This document shows, one piece after another, positions 1 through 8,515 of a stretch of 64,000 nucleotides of DNA. Source of the stretch: RYN-230 sp963837335 (lineage in GTDB: Bacteria > Actinomycetota > Actinomycetes > Streptosporangiales > Streptosporangiaceae); contig CAWINS010000073.1 of assembly GCA_963837335.1 (NCBI GenBank), positions 15,707 through 79,706 on the forward strand, given 5' to 3'. The notes under the pieces are model-generated. The model was not told where the DNA came from. It saw nothing but the letters and a program-made list of their open reading frames with translations, and ran no database searches. The position numbers were made by a program, and so were the translations under genes. Position 1 is the first letter of the stretch. Each line of letters starts with the position of its first letter.

Positions 1-299
1 GCCGCGGCCGCGATGGCCACCAGGCCCGACCCGGACGCCAGATCCAGCACCACCCGGCCGCGGACGCAGTCCGGCTGGTCGAGCAGGTACCGGGCCAGCG
101 CCTGGCCGCCGGCCCACGGGAACGCCCAGAACGGCGGGGGCAGCTGGTCCTGCCCGGTGTCCCGCTCGATGCGCTCCCACAACCCGAACGCGTCCCGGGC
201 CAGGTACAGCCGGATCTCCGGCAGCAGCGGCGGTGCGGCCAGCCAGGTGTTCGCCCGGATAAACGCCCCGGGTGACTGCAGCGGCGTCTGGTGTTTCAG
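1..299 (-). CDS. Class I SAM-dependent methyltransferase, partial at window edge
   Basis: The leftward frame reads FIRANTWLAAPPLLPEI, then LPPPFWAFPWAGGQALARYL and VLDLASGSGLVAIAAA, and runs off the left edge. DLASGSG is the glycine-rich SAM-binding motif I, and the WAFPWAGG segment is typical of small actinobacterial methyltransferases often annotated as ribosomal L11 or protein-lysine methyltransferases. The substrate is unknown. No ATG, GTG or TTG start lies before the conserved N-terminus. A CTG at 299 overlaps the TGA of the upstream ClpP-like gene as CTGA, with a G-rich stretch before it, so a CTG start with translational coupling is my best guess. Third gene of an XRE - ClpP-like - methyltransferase operon. 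Confidence 0.7.
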   Translation of the reverse strand, partial: MKHQTPLQSPGAFIRANTWLAAPPLLPEIRLYLARDAFGLWERIERDTGQDQLPPPFWAFPWAGGQALARYLLDQPDCVRGRVVLDLASGSGLVAIAAA

Positions 300-1036
300 C
301 CCCGGCCACCCCGCTGCATGTCGCCCGGACTGGCCTCGCCGTCGAGCAGGCCGTAGGCGACCGCTTCCGGGACGGTGAAGAACCGTCCATGCCGGGCATC
401 CGCCCGGATCTCGTCCACTTCGCGGCCGGTCACCTCGGCCAGCCGGATGTAGAGCGTGTCGACCATCGACTCAACCTGCTCCTCCTGGGCCCGGATCTGG
501 GTGGCTGTGCCGCCCAGGTTCAGCTTCGGCTCGGTGAGCCCCAGCACCGCGCTGGGGTAGCCGCGCCGCTTTTCGCAGGCGGCGAGCACGCCCAGGGCCG
601 GGCCACTGACCTGGCCCGCCACGTACCCCGTGACCGGGACGCGGAGCACGTCCAGCACACCCATGATGGTCAGCGCCGCGGGCAGTTCTGCGTCCAGGCC
701 CTGGAGTTCGAGGCGGACCGGCCCGTCACCCTCGGCGTCCAGGGTGAGCAACTGGGCGCTCAGCACGCTCGCGGCGGGCCCGTCGAGCAGGCCGGAGGCC
801 AGCACGATGCGCTGCTCCAGCAGCCGCTGGTAGAGCCGGCCGGGCCAGTCACCCTGATCCGTCCAGACCCGGGACGGGGATACGACCGGGTAGGCGGGCG
901 GCTCCCGGTGCGGGGCGGGCCAGCCGGGTGCTCCGGGGGGCCCGGGGCGCCCGGGCTGGGCCGGCGGTTCTCCAGGTCCCGGCGGTCCGGGCCACGGGCG
1001 GCCAGGCGGGAACGAGTCAGCTATGGGGATGGTCAT
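296..1036 (-). CDS. ClpP-like protein lacking catalytic Ser and His
   Basis: About 246 residues. A proline/glycine-rich N-terminus (about 60 residues) precedes a ClpP/crotonase-fold region: RLLEQRIVLASGLLDG, a GQVSGPALGVLAAC segment where ClpP has GQAASMGA, SAVLGLTEP where ClpP has the MIHQP histidine, and TGREVDEIRAD with FFTVPEAVAYGLLDG at the end. By eye alignment the nucleophile Ser falls on Gly and the His on Leu/Thr, while the Asp of IRAD is kept. This suggests a non-proteolytic ClpP paralogue, perhaps a ClpR-like ring partner. The start at 1036 is set by AGGAGG about eight bases upstream. It overlaps the end of the XRE gene by 20 bp, so the two are probably translationally coupled. Confidence 0.8.
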   Translation of the reverse strand: MTIPIADSFPPGRPWPGPPGPGEPPAQPGRPGPPGAPGWPAPHREPPAYPVVSPSRVWTDQGDWPGRLYQRLLEQRIVLASGLLDGPAASVLSAQLLTLDAEGDGPVRLELQGLDAELPAALTIMGVLDVLRVPVTGYVAGQVSGPALGVLAACEKRRGYPSAVLGLTEPKLNLGGTATQIRAQEEQVESMVDTLYIRLAEVTGREVDEIRADARHGRFFTVPEAVAYGLLDGEASPGDMQRGGRG

Positions 1037-1493
1037 CGGAATCCTCCTGTCGCCGTCCTGACGGCCAGAGCTGCGCGGCGGGCGCGAGATACCCAGGCGG
1101 GGCCGGCCTGGCGGGCTTGTCCGGGGCCCCCGGCGGGGGCGGCCCATCGGACGTGACCGGCCCGGCCTGGATCGGCCCGGGCGGGAGCGGCTCGGCCGGC
1201 CCGGGGTCCTGCAACCGCCAGCTGATCTGGCTGCCGATCGCCGCTGCGTACCGTTCCAGGGTTGAGGCCCGCACGTCCGCCTCCCCGGCCTCGAGCCGGG
1301 CCACGGCCGATTGCGAGGTGCCCATCCGCGCCGCGATCTGGGTCTGGGACAGCCCGGCCGCCTGCCGCTGCCCGGTCAGCTCAGCGACCAGGCGGCGCCG
1401 CTCCCCCGCCATCCGGCGCAGCGCCATCTCGCGGAACCCGGGCAGCCGGGGCAGCTCCGGCTCCCCCGGTCCCTGCGCATCCGACCTACCCAT
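1017..1493 (-). CDS. XRE-family helix-turn-helix regulator
   Basis: 158 residues starting MGRSDAQ at ATG 1493. Residues about 35-85 form an XRE HTH (LTGQRQAAGLSQTQIAARMG, SQSAVARLEAGEADVRASTL, ERYAAAIG), followed by a Pro-rich tail. It overlaps the ClpP-like gene and is divergent from the monooxygenase gene at 1630, so the 136-bp spacer likely holds both promoters. Three imperfect direct repeats of the form ACGA(T/G)ATCCC, ACGAGATACC and GCGATACGGC at 1499-1540 could be its binding sites; that is inference. XRE regulators beside Clp-like genes occur in other actinobacteria. The pairing suggests the regulator controls, or is stabilised by, the ClpP-like protein. Confidence 0.8.
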   Translation of the reverse strand: MGRSDAQGPGEPELPRLPGFREMALRRMAGERRRLVAELTGQRQAAGLSQTQIAARMGTSQSAVARLEAGEADVRASTLERYAAAIGSQISWRLQDPGPAEPLPPGPIQAGPVTSDGPPPPGAPDKPARPAPPGYLAPAAQLWPSGRRQEDSDDHPHS

Positions 1494-1629
1494 ACCCCGC
1501 ACGATATCCCACCAACGAGATACCGCCAGAGCGATACGGCATTCGCGCTGGGAAGGCAGCGACGGCCCCTGCGGGACGGGGAGGCTTTTGTGACTTGAAG
1601 TAACAGTTGCTTTCGGTAGCGTCTGCGTC

Positions 1630-3165
1630 ATGCGCACGCCGCAGCCCGGCAGCCCCACGCCGGCCAGCACCGAACCACTCCCGGCGCACGTCCGGGTGGC
1701 CATCATCGGCGCCGGGTTCGGGGGGATCGGGGCGGGCATCCGGCTGCAGCAGGCGGGCCGGACCGACTTCGTCATCCTGGAACGGGCCGGCGCGGTCGGC
1801 GGGACCTGGCGCGACAACACCTATCCCGGCTGCACCTGCGACGTCCCCTCGCACCTGTACTCGTTCTCGTTCGCCCCCAACCCGGACTGGTCGCACGGCT
1901 TCTCCCGGCAGCCCGAGATCTGGGCGTACCTGGACGCGGTGACCGACCGGTATGCCATCCGCCCCTACATCCGGTTCGGCACCGAGCTGGCCGAGGCCCG
2001 CTGGGACAGCGGCCGGGCCCGGTGGCAGCTCCGAACCTCGCGCGGGGACCTGACCGCGGATGTGGTCATCGCGGCGGCGGGCCCGCTGTCGGCGCCGTCC
2101 CTGCCGGACATCCCGGGGCTGGACACCTTTCCCGGCGAGGTCTTCCACTCGGCCGGCTGGGATCACCGGGTGGACCTGGCCGGGAAGCGGGTCGCGGTGA
2201 TCGGCACCGGGGCGTCGGCCATCCAGATCGTGCCCGCGATCCAGCCCGTGGCGGGGCGGCTGACCCTGTTCCAGCGCACCCCGGCCTGGGTCATGCCGCG
2301 CCGCGACCGGCGGATCACCGACGCCGAGAAATGGCTGTACCGGCAGGTCCCGCTGACTGAGCGGATGGTGCGCCTCGGCCTGCACACCAGCCGGGAGTTG
2401 CTGGCCGTGGGGTTCGTGAAGCGGCCCGGGCTGCTCCGCGGGGCCCAGCGGATCGCCCTGCGGCACCTGGCCCGGTCGGTGCCGGATCCGGGCCTGCGGG
2501 CCCGGCTGACCCCCGGGTATGTGCTGGGCTGCAAACGGGTGCTGCTGTCCAACGACTACTATCCCGCGCTCACCCAGCCGAATACCGAACTGGTCGCCGC
2601 GGGCCTGGCCAAGGTGGACGGGAGCACGCTCACCGCCGAGGACGGCACCGCCCGGGACGCTGACGTGATCGTCTTCGCGACCGGGTTCCACGTCATCGAC
2701 ATGCCGCTAGCCCGGCGGATCACCGGGGCCGGCGGCGTGACGCTCGCCCAGACCTGGGGCGAGGACATGCGCGCCCTGCGCGGCACCACCGTCGCCGGGT
2801 TCCCCAACCTCTGCCTGCTGATCGGCCCGAACACCGGCCTGGGGCACAACTCGCTGATCCACATCATCGAGGCCCAGCTCGACTACACGCTGGATTACCT
2901 GGCCGCGCTGGACCGGCTGGGCGCGGCCGCCCTGGATACCAGCCCGGAGGCCGAGCAGCGCTGGTGCGACGACGTGCAGCGCCGGATGGCGTCCACGGTG
3001 TGGGCCACCGGCGGCTGCATGAGCTGGTACCTGAACTCCGCGGGCCGCAACCCCACGCTGTGGCCCGGGTCGGTCGGCGGCTTCCGCCGCGCGACCCGGC
3101 GGCTGGACCTGGCTGAGTATCGCGTCATCCCGGCGGGGGCGGGCGGCCCGGCCGGTGTTCGTTAG
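1630..3165 (+). CDS. Flavin-dependent Baeyer-Villiger-type monooxygenase
   Basis: 511 residues. The first Rossmann motif is VAIIGAGFGGIGAGI (about 23-37, FAD). The Baeyer-Villiger fingerprint FxGxxxHxxxW appears as FPGEVFHSAGW (about 167). A second dinucleotide motif, VAVIGTGASAIQIVP (about 189, NADPH), and the ATG-type motif IVFATGFHVID (about 347) follow. Length and motif order match class B flavoprotein monooxygenases, which insert oxygen next to a carbonyl. The substrate cannot be predicted. The gene is divergent from the XRE operon. A possible promoter, TTGAAG near 1596 with TAGCGT about 16 bases downstream, lies just before it. The leftward patatin gene converges on its end. Confidence 0.92.
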   Translation: MRTPQPGSPTPASTEPLPAHVRVAIIGAGFGGIGAGIRLQQAGRTDFVILERAGAVGGTWRDNTYPGCTCDVPSHLYSFSFAPNPDWSHGFSRQPEIWAYLDAVTDRYAIRPYIRFGTELAEARWDSGRARWQLRTSRGDLTADVVIAAAGPLSAPSLPDIPGLDTFPGEVFHSAGWDHRVDLAGKRVAVIGTGASAIQIVPAIQPVAGRLTLFQRTPAWVMPRRDRRITDAEKWLYRQVPLTERMVRLGLHTSRELLAVGFVKRPGLLRGAQRIALRHLARSVPDPGLRARLTPGYVLGCKRVLLSNDYYPALTQPNTELVAAGLAKVDGSTLTAEDGTARDADVIVFATGFHVIDMPLARRITGAGGVTLAQTWGEDMRALRGTTVAGFPNLCLLIGPNTGLGHNSLIHIIEAQLDYTLDYLAALDRLGAAALDTSPEAEQRWCDDVQRRMASTVWATGGCMSWYLNSAGRNPTLWPGSVGGFRRATRRLDLAEYRVIPAGAGGPAGVR

Positions 3166-3176
3166 GGAAAGAAAAT

Positions 3177-4154
3177 TCAGGCCACCCGGGGATGATCGCC
3201 AGCGGTGGCGAGCGTGGCGGCCGAGGTGCGCAGTGCGATGTCCAGGACGGGCTGGCGGCGGCGCGGGTCCATCACGTTAGCCCCCATCGCGGCCAGGTCC
3301 TCGGGACCCGGGGTGAGCAGCGTGACCCGGGTGCCGCAGGCGCGCAACGCCGCAGCCTCGCGCAGCAGCGACCGGGTGATCAGCCGCCGGACGCGGCGTT
3401 CCAGCCGCTCGGCGGCCCGGGACGGCCGGCCGGGCACGAGGCTGGCCATGGGCGCGAGGACGTAGACCTCGTCCAGGCCGGCCTGGGCCAGGGACCGCAG
3501 CGACGTGGACGAGCGCACGCCGCCGTCCACGTAGCGGCGGCCGTCGATGACGGCCGGCTCGTACCAGCCCGGGATGGAGCAGGACGCGACCACGGCGTCG
3601 GCGAGCGGGACCCGCGGGGCGCCCGCCCGGCCGAACATCACCCGGTGCCCGGTGTCGAAGTCCACGGCGACGATCCAGGTCCGGCCGTCGGCCCAGGACC
3701 CGGGCGACCAGCCCGCCGGGCCGCGGGCCGGGTTGCGCTGGCTCGCGAAGGTGTCCAGGGCCGCGACCGTGGCGTGCAGGGCCTCGTGCCGCCCGCGGCC
3801 GCGGGGCAGCCAGGCGCTGGCCCCGACACCAGGATGGATGGTGCGCGGGGCGCGCAGCGTGGTGAGCATCAGCCGGGGTGAGCCGGCCCGCAGATGGGGG
3901 CGCGGGGGATGCGGCCCCTCGTCCAGGTCACGCAGGCCGGCGTCGCGGAGCGCGGGCACCGGCTCGCCGCGCTGCAGGGCGGTCATCTCGTCCAGGGTGA
4001 TCCCGCAGCGCAGGGCGGCCGCCAGCACGCTGCCGGCGCTGGTGCCGACGATCAGGTCAACGTCGCCGACCGGGACGGGCAGGCGTTCCTGCACGGCGTG
4101 CAGCGCCCCGGTCATCCAGGCCGCGCCCACCACCCCGCCGGACCCGAGCACCAC
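3177..4154 (-). CDS. Patatin-like phospholipase/esterase
   Basis: 325 residues. The oxyanion-hole glycines (VLGSGGVVGAAW) open the protein, the nucleophile elbow is GTSAGS (about 38-43), and the Asp of the Ser-Asp dyad is in YVDGGVRS (about 212). These mark a patatin-family serine acyl hydrolase acting on lipids. No ATG is near the conserved N-terminus; GTG codons at 4157 and 4154 are the only close starts, and homologues begin a few residues earlier (RTAxVLGSGG). The start is therefore uncertain by a few residues. It follows the alpha/beta hydrolase gene on the same strand after about 190 bp. Confidence 0.88.
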   Translation of the reverse strand: MVLGSGGVVGAAWMTGALHAVQERLPVPVGDVDLIVGTSAGSVLAAALRCGITLDEMTALQRGEPVPALRDAGLRDLDEGPHPPRPHLRAGSPRLMLTTLRAPRTIHPGVGASAWLPRGRGRHEALHATVAALDTFASQRNPARGPAGWSPGSWADGRTWIVAVDFDTGHRVMFGRAGAPRVPLADAVVASCSIPGWYEPAVIDGRRYVDGGVRSSTSLRSLAQAGLDEVYVLAPMASLVPGRPSRAAERLERRVRRLITRSLLREAAALRACGTRVTLLTPGPEDLAAMGANVMDPRRRQPVLDIALRTSAATLATAGDHPRVA

Positions 4155-4343
4155 CGCGGTACGCGGAACGGGTCCGGGATCGGGCGGCCACCCCCCGGCG
4201 GCTCCCGATCCTGCGGCACTCGCCCCCTGACACCCCCGCGGTGCTCATCTCATCTCCCCGGCCGAACGCTCACCTGGCTGCCCCCGCAGCCGGTTACTGT
4301 CCGGTAAAACTTAGGTATACCCGGTATGACCAGCGGATACCCC

Positions 4344-5300
4344 TCAGGGGGTGGCCTGGCCGCCTGCGGCCGCGGCCGCGCCGCGGCCTGCACCGCCGAG
4401 CCATTCACCGATCTCGGTCGCGCACACCCCGGCGGCTTCGAGTTGCGGCACATGACCTACGCCCGGGAGCACGACCAGTGACCAGGCCGGGTGGGCGCGG
4501 GCCGCCCTCCGGACCGCCTCGACCGGAACCAGCCGGTCGAGCAGGCCGTGCAGGACCAGCACCGGGCAGCGGACCGCGTCGATCGCGCGCCGGTAGCCGC
4601 GGCCGGTGACGTAGGCGGCCGCGGACACGACGGAGCGGGACGCCAGGGTGAATTCGCGGTCCGCCTCGGTGTGGCTGAACCGCCTGCGGGCCACCTCCAC
4701 GTGCTGCTCCACCACGTCCGGGCTGATCCGCGACGGGTCGGCGCACACCGTGGCCAGCACCCCGGCCACGAGTTCCTCCGGGGCGAACCGGCGGCGCCGG
4801 CTGATCATCCGCTGGCCCAGCCCGGGGACCATGTTGACCAGGAACATCATCAGCACCGCGGGATCCGGCCGGACGGGCCCGAAGGGAACGACCGGGTCGA
4901 GCAGGATCAGCCCGGCCACGCTGCGCGGCGCGGCGGCCGCCTCGCTGAGCGAGATCATCCCGCCCATGGAGTTGCCCATCAGGATCACCGGGGAGCCGGC
5001 CACCTCCTGGATGAACCGGCTCAGCAGGGCGCGGTTGGAGGCCACGTCAACCCCCCGGCCCGCGGAGCGGGTGAAGCCGTGCCCGGCCAGGTCGGGGGCG
5101 AGCACCCGGTAGCGGTCGGTCAGCAGCGGCGCGAGCGCCGACCAGTTGACCGCGGAGCCCTCCAGGCCGTGCACGGCCACGATGACCGGGGCGTCTGCCG
5201 GGCCGCCGTAGTCGAGGTAGTGCACCGGCCCGCCGAGGTCGGTCCAGCGTGATTCGCCGCCGAATCTGGGCGCCGGGGTAGCCCGGTGCGTCGCGGTCAC
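4344..5300 (-). CDS. Alpha/beta hydrolase
   Basis: 318 residues from GTG 5300. It shows HG oxyanion residues (VHGLEGSAVNWSALAPLL), the nucleophile elbow GNSMGGM, a late Asp in HGLLDRLVP and the catalytic His in GVGHVPQLE. The family includes C-C hydrolases, esterases and epoxide hydrolases; the substrate is unknown. GTG 5300 lies four bases after the TetR stop. An ATG at 5336 would overlap the TetR gene by 32 bp and is a longer alternative. The arrangement tetR - hydrolase suggests co-transcription and regulation by the TetR protein. Confidence 0.9.
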   Translation of the reverse strand: MTATHRATPAPRFGGESRWTDLGGPVHYLDYGGPADAPVIVAVHGLEGSAVNWSALAPLLTDRYRVLAPDLAGHGFTRSAGRGVDVASNRALLSRFIQEVAGSPVILMGNSMGGMISLSEAAAAPRSVAGLILLDPVVPFGPVRPDPAVLMMFLVNMVPGLGQRMISRRRRFAPEELVAGVLATVCADPSRISPDVVEQHVEVARRRFSHTEADREFTLASRSVVSAAAYVTGRGYRRAIDAVRCPVLVLHGLLDRLVPVEAVRRAARAHPAWSLVVLPGVGHVPQLEAAGVCATEIGEWLGGAGRGAAAAAGGQATP

Positions 5301-5304
5301 GCGT

Positions 5305-6057
5305 TCAGCCCTGTTCCGCCATGGCCTGGACGCCACGGATGAACAGGTCGACGCCGAAGCGGTAGTGGAAGTCCGGGTCGTTGCAGTCGGTCATCGGCTC
5401 GGCCGCCTCGACCAGGCACGGGTAGCGGTCCGGGGGCAGCATGGCCAGCCGGATCCGGTTGCGCCGCTGCTGCTCGGCGCGCTCACCCTCGCTCAGCGAC
5501 GGGCCGTACCCGGGCTCGCTCATGGCCAGCATCAGCGCGGTCCACAGCCCGTTGCGGGCGACCGCGCTGGCCCGCCGCGGATCGAAGCCGCCGCGGCTCA
5601 GCACCTCCAGGGTGACCTCGATGGCCTCCAGCGCGGCCGGGCTCTGCTTCTCCCCCGACACCAGCAGCTGGGACGCGCTGGGGTGCTCGCGGAGCACCCG
5701 GACCAGCGAGTCCAGCAGGGCACGCAACTGGTCGGCCCAGGGCGCGGCGTCGTCCACGTCGGTGTCGATCTCGCTCCAGAACTGGTCCGACAGCCCGTTG
5801 AGGAGCTCGTCCTTGTTCCGGAAATGCCAGTACAGGGCCATCGGGGTGACCCCGAGTTCCTGGGCCAGCCGCCGGATGGTCAGCGCGTCCAGGCCCTCGG
5901 CGTCGGCCAGGGCGATGGCCCGCCCGACCACGGCGGCCTTGCTCAGCCGGGGCCGCTGCGGGTCGGCCGGCGCTCCGGCCGGGTCCGCCAATGCCGGCCG
6001 CGTGTCGGCCGGCGCCGCGTCGGCCGGCGCTGTGTCTTGAGCAGGTTTCGTAGCCAT
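5305..6057 (-). CDS. TetR-family regulator
   Basis: 250 residues from ATG 6057. A Pro/Ala-rich leader precedes a typical TetR HTH at about 38-85 (LSKAAVVGRAIALADAEGLD, LTIRRLAQELGVTPMALYWH, FRNKDEL). The C-terminal ligand domain has the layout of tetracycline-repressor-type members. The reading frame is open further upstream to 6129, but that stretch covers the operator boxes and has no ribosome binding site. The gene is divergent from an MFS exporter at 6183. Together with the clustered boxes between them this indicates autoregulation and repression of the exporter, relieved by an unknown ligand. Confidence 0.93.
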   Translation of the reverse strand: MATKPAQDTAPADAAPADTRPALADPAGAPADPQRPRLSKAAVVGRAIALADAEGLDALTIRRLAQELGVTPMALYWHFRNKDELLNGLSDQFWSEIDTDVDDAAPWADQLRALLDSLVRVLREHPSASQLLVSGEKQSPAALEAIEVTLEVLSRGGFDPRRASAVARNGLWTALMLAMSEPGYGPSLSEGERAEQQRRNRIRLAMLPPDRYPCLVEAAEPMTDCNDPDFHYRFGVDLFIRGVQAMAEQG

Positions 6058-6068
6058 CACTTGACAAC

Positions 6069-6157
6069 TATACGCCGTACAAGTCATCCTGTCAGCAGGA
6101 CATGTACGACGTATAGGAACGACGTACATGACCGTCGTACAGGATCACCGTATAGGA
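6069..6157. promoter_or_regulatory. Cluster of TetR-type operator boxes between tetR and MFS gene
   Basis: TATACGCCGTACA (6069-6081) is mirrored by TGTACGACGTATA (6103-6115), one mismatch in 13. A related box, AACGACGTACA, follows at 6119-6129. GTATAGGA occurs at 6111 and again at 6150. A shorter inverted repeat, CCTG...CAGG, lies inside the first pair. The spacing and position in a divergent promoter fit multi-site TetR repression. Assignment to this regulator is inference from location. Confidence 0.7.
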
Positions 6158-6182
6158 GTGTCGTCCCAAGAGGAGAGGGCCC

Positions 6183-7655
6183 GTGTCCAGACGCTGGTGG
6201 GCATTGGTGGCGGTCGGCTTGGCCACCTTCATGACTTATCTCGACAACAACGTGACGAACGTCGCGATCCCGACCATCCAGCGCGACCTGCACCTGTCGA
6301 TCGCGGGCCTGGAGTGGGTGGTCAGCAGCTACATCCTGGTGTTCGCCGGGCTGCTGCTGGTCGGCGGCCGGCTGGCCGACGTGTACGGCCGGCGGCGGCT
6401 GTTCGTGATCGGGCTGTCGGTGTTCACGCTGGCCTCGCTGGGCGCCGGGCTGGCCGGCAGCGGCAGCGTGCTGATCGGGGCACGGCTGCTGCAGGGCCTC
6501 GGCGCCGCACTCATGGTGCCGACCACGCTGGCCATCATCGTGGCCACCTTCACCGACCCCCGCGAGCGGACCCGCGCGGTCGGCGCCTGGGCCGCGATCG
6601 GCGCGCTCGCCCTGGCCTTCGGCCCGCTCATCGGCGGCTTCATCAGCCAGCACCTGCACTGGGGCTGGATCTTCCTGATCAACGTGCCGATCGGCGTGAT
6701 CACCATGGTCATCGCCCTGGCGTCCGTCCGCGAGTCGCGGGACACCTCCGCCGACCGCCACCTCGACGTGCCCGGGCTGGCCGCTTCCGCCATCGCGCTG
6801 TTCTCCCTCACCTACGCGCTCATCGAGGGACACGACAAGGGCTGGACGTCCGTGACCATCCTGGGCGCGCTGGCTCTCGCCGTTCTGGCGGGCGGGGTGT
6901 TCGTGCTCATCGAGTCGCGCACCGAGCACCCGATGATCGCACTGTCACTGTTCCGCTCGCGGGCGTTCAGCGGCGGGATCGGCACCATGATGCTGTGGGC
7001 GTTCGGCATCTTCGGCATCTACTTCTTCACCTCGCTCTACCTGCAGGGCGTGCTCGGCTTCTCGCCCACCAAGGCGGGCCTGGCCTTCGTGCCGATGGCG
7101 CTGTGCATGGCCCTGTTCGCCGGGCTGAGCGGGCCGGTGGCCGCCCGGGTCGGCGCGCATCGCACGGTGGCGTTCGGCCTGGTCCTGAACGCGGTCGGGC
7201 TGTACCTGTTCTGGCTGCTGGGCCGGGACGCCACGTTCGCCTCGCTGATGCCGGGCTTCGTGCTCTTCGGGGCGGGCTCCGGCCTGATGAACGTGCCGCT
7301 GACCAACGCGGTCCTCGGCTCGATGCCGGCTGAGCGGTCCGGCATGGCCTCGGCGCTGCTGAACAACTCCCGGGAGGTCGCCGGGCTGCTCGGCATCACC
7401 GTGATCGGCGCGGTGCTGCGGTCCCGGCAGGGAGTCGCGCTGAACCACGGGGTGCTGCCGGCCAACGCCTTCCTGGACGGGTACCACGCCGGGCTGGCCG
7501 TGACCATCGTGCTGGTCGCGGCCGGGGTGGTCATCAGCTACCTGGCGCTACGGCGGCTGCCCGCGCCGGCGGCGAGCCCGGTGCTGGTGCCGGGCACCCC
7601 AGCCGCTGAGTCCGGGCCGGCCAGCGGGCCGGAACTGGCCGGTACCCGGTCATAG
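6183..7655 (+). CDS. MFS drug exporter, DHA2 (14-TM) family
   Basis: 490 residues from GTG 6183, preceded by GAGGAG. The N-terminus shows the DHA2 signatures MTYLDNNVTNVAIPTIQRDL and the motif A region GGRLADVYGRR. Motif C-like residues occur in GPLIGGFISQHLHWGWIFLI. Length and hydrophobic pattern fit the EmrB/QacA proton-coupled multidrug exporters. Control by the divergent TetR is likely. The 3' end overlaps the convergent LLM gene by six bases. Confidence 0.93.
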   Translation: MSRRWWALVAVGLATFMTYLDNNVTNVAIPTIQRDLHLSIAGLEWVVSSYILVFAGLLLVGGRLADVYGRRRLFVIGLSVFTLASLGAGLAGSGSVLIGARLLQGLGAALMVPTTLAIIVATFTDPRERTRAVGAWAAIGALALAFGPLIGGFISQHLHWGWIFLINVPIGVITMVIALASVRESRDTSADRHLDVPGLAASAIALFSLTYALIEGHDKGWTSVTILGALALAVLAGGVFVLIESRTEHPMIALSLFRSRAFSGGIGTMMLWAFGIFGIYFFTSLYLQGVLGFSPTKAGLAFVPMALCMALFAGLSGPVAARVGAHRTVAFGLVLNAVGLYLFWLLGRDATFASLMPGFVLFGAGSGLMNVPLTNAVLGSMPAERSGMASALLNNSREVAGLLGITVIGAVLRSRQGVALNHGVLPANAFLDGYHAGLAVTIVLVAAGVVISYLALRRLPAPAASPVLVPGTPAAESGPASGPELAGTRS

Positions 7656-8510
7656 ACCCCGGCTGAGACGGCTGGCGGCCTCGGCCTGCCAGCCGTCTCC
7701 CGAGCGGGCACTCTCGATCCACCAGGTGGCGCCGGCCGCGACGTAGGCCGGCGCCACCAGGTCCACATCGCCGGCCTCCCGCTCCAGGTCGGCCCACACC
7801 ACCAGGTCGAAGCCCTCGGGCGTGCCCCGGGCGAACCAGGCCTGGTCCCGGACCGCGGCGATGTCCGCGGGGGTGGGCCCGACCAGCGCCACATCTCCTT
7901 GCGGGCTGACCGAGCGGCGCAGCGGCACCATCCCATCCCAGCGGCAGGCCCGCCGGACCGGCCCGGCGGCGGGCAGCACCCCGCCGACCCAGACCGGGAT
8001 GCGCGGCTGCTGCACCGGCACCGGGCTGAACCGGACCGGGTCCAGCGTGAAATGCGCGCCCTGGTAGGAGAAGCGTTCCCCGGTCCACAGCCCGGCCAGC
8101 ACCTCCAGGCCCTCATCCAGAAGCGCGGCGCGCTCCCGGTCCGCGGCCGGCTCGTGGAAGATGCCGAAGTCCGCATAGGGCGGCGAGCCCAGGCCGACCC
8201 CCAGGATGACCCGCCCGCCGCTGAGCCGGTCCAGGGTGACGGTCTCCTTGGCCAGCTGCCAGGGCCGCCGGCGCGGCACCGGGGTGATCATGGTGCCGAG
8301 GCGTATCTCAGACGTCTGGGCGGCCACGACAGCCAGGATCTGCCAGGGGTCCAGGATCGGCGGCCCTTCCCCGGTGTCGCTGAACACGAGGTGATCCCAG
8401 AGGAAGAAGCCGTCGAAGCCAGCCCGTTCCGCGGCCACCCCGAGGCCGATGAGCTCGGCGGGGTCGGCGGCGAAGGGCGGGACGGCCAGGGCCCGGCGCA
8501 GCGCGGTCAT
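7650..8510 (-). CDS. LLM-class (luciferase-like, probably F420-dependent) oxidoreductase
   Basis: 286 residues from ATG 8510. Family signatures are GVAAERAGFDGFFLWDH near the N-terminus, IRLGTMITPVPRRRPWQLAKE, LDRLSGGRVILGVGLGSPP and the IPVWVGG segment. These define the bacterial luciferase-like TIM barrel, in actinobacteria mostly F420-dependent. The open frame runs upstream to 9518, but the part beyond 8510 lies antisense-frame to the DapA-family gene and is not coding. It starts five bases after the DapA-family stop, so the two form one leftward unit. Confidence 0.9.
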   Translation of the reverse strand: MTALRRALAVPPFAADPAELIGLGVAAERAGFDGFFLWDHLVFSDTGEGPPILDPWQILAVVAAQTSEIRLGTMITPVPRRRPWQLAKETVTLDRLSGGRVILGVGLGSPPYADFGIFHEPAADRERAALLDEGLEVLAGLWTGERFSYQGAHFTLDPVRFSPVPVQQPRIPVWVGGVLPAAGPVRRACRWDGMVPLRRSVSPQGDVALVGPTPADIAAVRDQAWFARGTPEGFDLVVWADLEREAGDVDLVAPAYVAAGATWWIESARSGDGWQAEAASRLSRGL

Positions 8511-8515
8511 GAGGC

